This document shows, in pieces, positions 16,813-21,256 of a DNA stretch of 21,256 nucleotides. Numbering within the stretch: the first letter of the stretch is position 1; each line of letters begins with the position of its first letter. Below the pieces are notes generated by a model. The model saw only the letters and a list, made by a program, of their open reading frames with translations. It was not told the DNA's origin and made no database searches. The position numbers and the translations under genes are program-made. The stretch covers positions 6,446 to 27,701 of the forward strand of contig MU277725.1 in NCBI GenBank assembly GCA_022385805.1. Reading direction: 5' to 3'. The stretch comes from Pilatotrama ljubarskyi (Eukaryota > Basidiomycota > Agaricomycetes > Polyporales > Polyporaceae).

Positions 16813-19800
16813 ATGGGCGCAAAGAAGAAGCTTAGGCTCTGCCTGTGCTCGATATGCAGACACATCACGCGGGAGAAGGATGGAACCGTCGAAGCAGGTC
16901 GCATGGTCGACCTGAGGAAGTGGAAGGAGCACCAGGCCGACGATGCCTTGCGTGCGGAGGAAGCCGACCACCTCTTTTACACCGCAGTAGCTGCCGCTCT
17001 CGCAGACGGTCGCGATGTGGACGGCCTTCCGACGCGCCTCCGCAACACCGCATTCCAGAACGCAACGCAGGACGCAACGCAGGACGCAACGCAGGACGCA
17101 ACGCAGGAGCACGACAATCAGCTGTCAGCAGCGTCGGCATGTCTCTCCCTGCAACCCCTGCTCGTGTGATGTACTAATCGCATGTCCTAGGACGCGCCCA
17201 CTACTCAAGGTGCCGATCATCTCCCCCCTTCCTCGCCCTTCGACCAAACGCCACTGCCACCCGACACCAGTCCCCCTTCCCCGGCATCCGACACGTCTTA
17301 TGATGCAAAGGACCAGGTATATGATCTCCTCGTCCTGTCGCCTACATCTGCTGAGGGCACATTGCCAGGTCGACGAAGTCCAACGACGAATGGAGGAACT
17401 TGCACTCCTTGAATCCCTCATTTGCCATGAACTGCGTTTAGCTCCCAAGACTCCGCAACTCGTGTTCGACTCACCACCCTCCTCTATCGACGACGCACCG
17501 CCTGCTCTATGCGCTTCTCACAAGGGTTCGGACAACCAGGAGTTCCTCGCGCTTCGGCACTCGCTGGAGAGTAAGCAACATACTCTGCGCTTGCTTCCCC
17601 CCCTTGGCCATAAAGACGCAGATCGACGACGCGGAAAGCTGCTAGAGCGCGTTCGGGACGCACTTAACGGGTTGGATTCCCAGAGAAACATCGCCTGGGA
17701 ACGTCGGAAGCTGCTGACCGGCCTGTATGGATTCCCTCACGAGTCGGAGACGCGTACGCCGAGGGTGCATTACACCGGTGCGGTTGACTTCTTCACTCTG
17801 CACGTTCACTGCTGACTCCCAAGTAGATCATCTATTCATGTCTCGTCGTACAATGCAGCCGTGCATCTTGCTCACACTGCTCATCGTCAGTGCCCTCCAT
17901 GCGCTCTCCGGGCTGAACAGTGACGCTGCAAATCTCATCCTCGGTGTCATCCGGGTCGTCCTTACGGGTGCCTTCATCGCCTCGAACAATGCCGCCTCCC
18001 CTCCCACGTCGCCTCAAGTCTTGCCTCTCCAGATGAAGTCGCGGACCAGACGTCGTGAGACGACGCAGCTGCAGAGTCTCACGGAAGAGCAGCGATCCAT
18101 GGTCGGCTCGGTACCTCGTGATATACGGACGGTCCTCTCTCGCCTTGACCTCGAGCCGGATTTCATCCGTTACGCAACCTGTCCAAAGTGCTCACAGACA
18201 TACGCGCCAGACCTTGATTCACCTGATCGACCCTACCCCCCAAGCTGCACCTTCAAAGAAACGGACAAACCCATCTGTGGCTCAATCCTGACTCGCAAAG
18301 TCGTCCATGCCACGACAACGGGGTCACGGCCAGGTCATGTCACTCATGTTCCGCTTCGACCGTATCCGTATATGGCTCTCATATCCTGGATCGCGAACCT
18401 ACTCTCCCGGCAGACCGCCGAGACCATCGTTCAGGACGCTTGGACCAGCACGGCCCCCTCACCCGGGAAACCCTATACCGACATCCTACAGTCACCAGCT
18501 CTCCGGAACTTCCGTGCACCAGACGGTTCCTTCTATTGTGTTCAGCCCGACGATGTGATACATCTCGTTTTCGGTCTCTTCGTCGACTGGTTCAATCCCG
18601 GCGGGAACAAGAAAGCGGGGAAGTCGAAATCGATCGGGGCCATATACCTTGTGTGTCTCAACTTGCCGCCTGAGGTACGGTTCCTTCCGGAGTACATCTG
18701 CCTGCTCGGCATCATTCCCGGACCCAACGAACCATCCCTCCATGAAATGAATCACTTCCTGCGTCCCCTCGTTGACGAGCTCCTCGTCCTGTGGCATTAC
18801 GGCGTCCGCTTAAGCCGAACAGCGCTTCACCCGAATGGTCGTCTGGTCCGCGCAGTGGTTATTCCTCTCATCTGCGATCTTCCAGCGCTTCGCAAGACGG
18901 CGGGCTTCGCGGGTCACGGGTCACGCCATTTCTGTTCGTTCTGTCTGCTCAAGAAGCCGGATATCAACAATCTCTCTCGCCCGTGGCCCTCACGCACATG
19001 GCAGGAACATCTAGACATCGCAACTCGTTGGCGAGAAGCGAAGACCGAAGCCGAGCGGGACGCTATCTTCGATGAGCACGGCCTGCGTTGGTCCGAACTC
19101 CTCCGCCTACCGTACTGGGACCCCACACGATTTGCAGTGGTCGACGCCATGCACAATCTATTCCTCGGAGCACTACGCCATCACTGCCGCGACGTCTGGG
19201 GAATCAAGGACGTCAAAGAGAAGACTACGACTAAGGCGACTGCACACACGCCTGCTGAGCAAGGCGAGTGGCTGGAGCACCTGGTAGCCACCCTGCGGCA
19301 AGTTGTCCTCCCCGACAGCACTCTGGCCAAGGGCGCAATGTCGGCAGTTACACGACCGAGAAAAGGATACCTGGTCGCACTCGCCCAGGCCAATGGTATA
19401 CTGCCTGACTCGTGTTCAACCAAGCAAGCCTATGGCGCCGCGCTGCTTGAATGGGTCAGTCACCGCATCGATCTTTGGTCGCATGGAGATGGCGTTGACG
19501 ACAGTAATACAGGCACGGTCTCATTCTGTTGATAGCCTGGTCATACCCCCAGTCCTGCCGAAGCCGACGGCCGACTTCCATCTGGCCAAGAATGCTCACG
19601 ACGTCTCTAAGTTCCGCGTCCTCACTGCTGAACTCATCGAGGCTCTGCGGTCTGATATGTCAACGACATATCTCCCATCGTGGATAGAACGTCCGCCGGC
19701 AAATTTCGGTAGCGCTGCGCATGGGAAGCTGAAAGCGGATCACTGGCGGACGATCTGTTCCATAAGCATGGTCATCACCCTCGTACGGGTCTGGTCTTCG

Positions 19801-20963
19801 TCCACTGCAACTGTCGGAGACCGGAAGGTGCTCGAGAACTTCGTCCATCTCGTTGTTGCTGTCGACTTGGCTTCCCGACGCTCCATGGACTCCGAGCGCG
19901 CTCGCCTGTTCGATTATCATATGACCCAGTACCTGACCACGCTTCGGGAGCTCTTCGACCACGACTTGGTCCCCAATCACCACCTCTCACTCCACCTCAC
20001 TGCATGCCTCCTCTTGTTTGGTCCCGTACGTGGGTGGTGGGGCTTCCCTTTTGAGCGATACAACGGTATCATTCAACGTCTCAACTCAAACAATCACATC
20101 GGTACGTGCGCCTCATTCTCTGCACGAGTCGTACTGCTGACCACGGAACAGCCGAGATCCCCCTGACATTCATGCGCCTATTCTATACCGGTGCGGAGCT
20201 GCGCTGGCTGATCTCTTCGACGAACTGGCCAGACTCGGCGGAGTTCCAAGAGGTTTTGGCATCGTTCCGCAAGACCTATCAGGACGCAGCACATGGATCA
20301 CGCGTACACGACACCTTCAACTCAATTCCTCCCGCTGCTGGCAGTGCTGGCCGACCGCTCGACGACGTATACGCGGGGCTCAGTGCCAGCGAGGTTCGCC
20401 TGCGCGACGATCAGTATCTTGCTCTCGTCAATCTCCTGCATGCCGTCTACGGTCACCATGCGTACACAACCTACAACAGTGATCTCGCCGATGCTCGCTT
20501 GCGCGTCTCGCCGCATGTCCGTCCTCTCACGAAGCTCGAGATAGGTCGTGTCACGTACGGCACTCGTGCGAACCATATCCGAAACTCTTTCGTGTGTTTC
20601 CAAGACCCTGCCTCAGACCACCCGACTCTTGTGCGCGCTGGTCAGATTTCGCAAATCTTCCTCCACTCTCGGGCTGCGTCAGGGACTCGCAATCTCGTTC
20701 AGTCATTCTTGGTCATTGATGAATATGTGCCCTTGACTCAGGCCCACTGCGACCTCGACCCCTATCGTCGCTTCCCCCTCCTCAACACACAACTTCATTA
20801 CAATCACTTCTACCCTCGCCCCACCGTGATTCGTACCGAAGACCTACTATCGCACTTTGCAGCGTATTTCTACGTACCCGAGGGCATCGATCAGGGTTGC
20901 GTTGTGGTGCGCTCATTGGACCGTGTACGTCCTCGCACGTTCCAGATTTATCGGATGAGCTGA
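16813..20963 (+). CDS. Tnp2-type (CACTA/EnSpm superfamily) transposase
   Basis: Model: 16813 to about 17136, then 17191-17316, 17369-17753, 17827-19454, 19513-20101, 20152-20963 (about 1290 aa). Introns are 50-73 nt and the last five exons join in phase. The N-terminus has CLCSICRHITREKDG with GRMVDLRKW and later H and DD, a small metal-binding-like element usual in fungal Tnp2 proteins. Next is a disordered D/P/S-rich linker, a helical region, and CPKC..YPPSC..CG near 396-430. The core has VDWFNPGGNK (D about 532), CLNLPPEVRFLPEYICLLGIIPGPNEP, CDLPALRKTAGF (D about 629) and FCSFCLLKKPD. The C-terminal part (HHLSLHLTACLLLFGPVRGWWGFPFERYNG) matches the region that follows the core in these transposases. 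I take the two aspartates as members of the DDE-type site. The first intron is unclear: phase fits a GC donor at 17137 (54 nt) or an implausible 27-nt GT intron at 17164. An in-frame optional intron may start at 17571. No stop interrupts the model, so it may be active. Confidence 0.9.
17059..17106. repeat. 12-bp tandem repeat in transposase exon 1, four units
   Basis: Four units of (A/G)ACGCAACGCAG run in frame and encode DATQ repeats (the first unit reads NATQ). The units are essentially identical, which suggests recent slippage. The repeat lies just before the uncertain first intron, in a linker where length change should be tolerated. Confidence 0.9.
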
Positions 20964-21087
20964 CATGCCTACAGAGCTAGTTGTAAGCCAATGTGAACTA
21001 TATGCTGAACATCAGACCTTCTCGACAACCTCGTACGCACTCTAGTCGATCTCACCAACAAAATTGCGCCAGCGAAGCTGTCATGAT

Positions 21088-21256
21088 ACTCCGTGGCCAT
21101 AGGACGAGCTCCAGCATGAGCTCTGTGAGCTATGGAGCTCCTGCGTGCCTGGCGAGTCAGAACGGCAACAGCGTGAGCTCTAGGACGAGCTCCGGGGCTC
21201 GCCCGTGCTCGAGCGAGCTCCAGCATGAGCTCTGTGAGCTACGGAGCTCCTGCGTG
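21088..21256. repeat. Right arm of the long inverted repeat (cut by window edge)
   Basis: Reverse-complement copy of 5297-5461, starting sharply at ACTCCGTGGCCATAGG, about 125 bases after the transposase stop codon. It holds about ten GAGCT motifs and the same internal duplication as the left arm. Compared with the left arm it has a 6-base insertion (TGTTGC as read on the minus strand) and a few substitutions. The repeat is still matching at the last base of the window, so it extends beyond it. The 120 bases between the transposase stop and this arm contain no gene. Confidence 0.85.

Larger units (their letters stand above)
5036..21256. mobile_element. Putative large Tnp2/CACTA-like DNA transposon with cargo genes (right end beyond window)
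   Basis: Two inverted arms (5297-5461 and 21088-21256) with the same AGCTC-rich sequence enclose about 15.6 kb that contains a Tnp2-type transposase (16813-20963) and six other spliced genes. The arms are seen directly. That they are the ends of one element is inference: inverted copies of a repeat could also come from two separate insertions. The start given is the first dense AGCTC site; the real terminus may lie further left, for example near 4909, and the right terminus is outside the window. Minimum size is about 16 kb, far larger than the coding need of a transposase alone. Confidence 0.6.

Noticed and set aside
17571..17621. A further intron in transposase exon 3 (GTAAGC donor, acceptor at 17615 or 17621)
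   Set aside because: The donor is good, but both versions are multiples of three without stops, so the protein reads through either way. Noted as optional and not modelled.

Overview
The window reads as nuclear DNA of a filamentous basidiomycete, most likely an Agaricomycete. Genes are cut by short introns (about 47-73 nt) with GTRNGT-like donors, CTRAY branch points and YAG acceptors. The protein families seen (Helitron helicase, Tnp2/CACTA transposase, SUN-domain protein, WD40 protein with a terminal membrane anchor, F-box/LRR-like protein) are typical of that group. There are no bacterial-style operons, no CRISPR array and no RNA genes that I could recognise. All exon models were made by hand and are phase-consistent, but no transcript supports them.

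Region 1 (1-4348) is a decayed Helitron. A long PIF1-type helicase reading frame survives. Its N-terminal part is broken by two apparent one-base frameshifts, the stretch that should carry the Helitron replication-initiator (HUH) domain is missing, and the C-terminus is cut short. Region 2 (4349-5035) has no gene but holds a cluster of CCGGAATA-type inverted motifs and a 14-bp palindrome.

Region 3 (about 5036 to the right edge) looks like one very large DNA transposon. Near-identical inverted arms lie at 5297-5461 and 21088-21256, about 15.6 kb apart, both built from dense AGCTC/GAGCTC subterminal motifs. The right arm runs off the window. Between the arms are seven spliced genes in two divergent blocks. 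On the minus strand (5655-13776): a 1015-aa coiled-coil protein of an uncharacterised basidiomycete family; a 329-aa SUN-domain membrane protein; a 374-aa single-pass membrane protein of unknown function; and a 395-aa WD40 propeller with a C-terminal membrane segment. On the plus strand (14341-20963): an F-box/LRR-like protein; a 246-aa coiled-coil protein with a C-terminal hydrophobic pair; and a roughly 1290-aa Tnp2-type transposase.

The most interesting point is the combination: a Tnp2 transposase between inverted subterminal repeats that also enclose a SUN protein and three other predicted membrane proteins. If the inverted arms are the true element ends, this is a cargo-carrying CACTA-like element whose accessory genes look directed at the nuclear envelope or endomembranes. 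The right terminus, the target-site duplication and the conservation of the gene set cannot be tested from this window alone.
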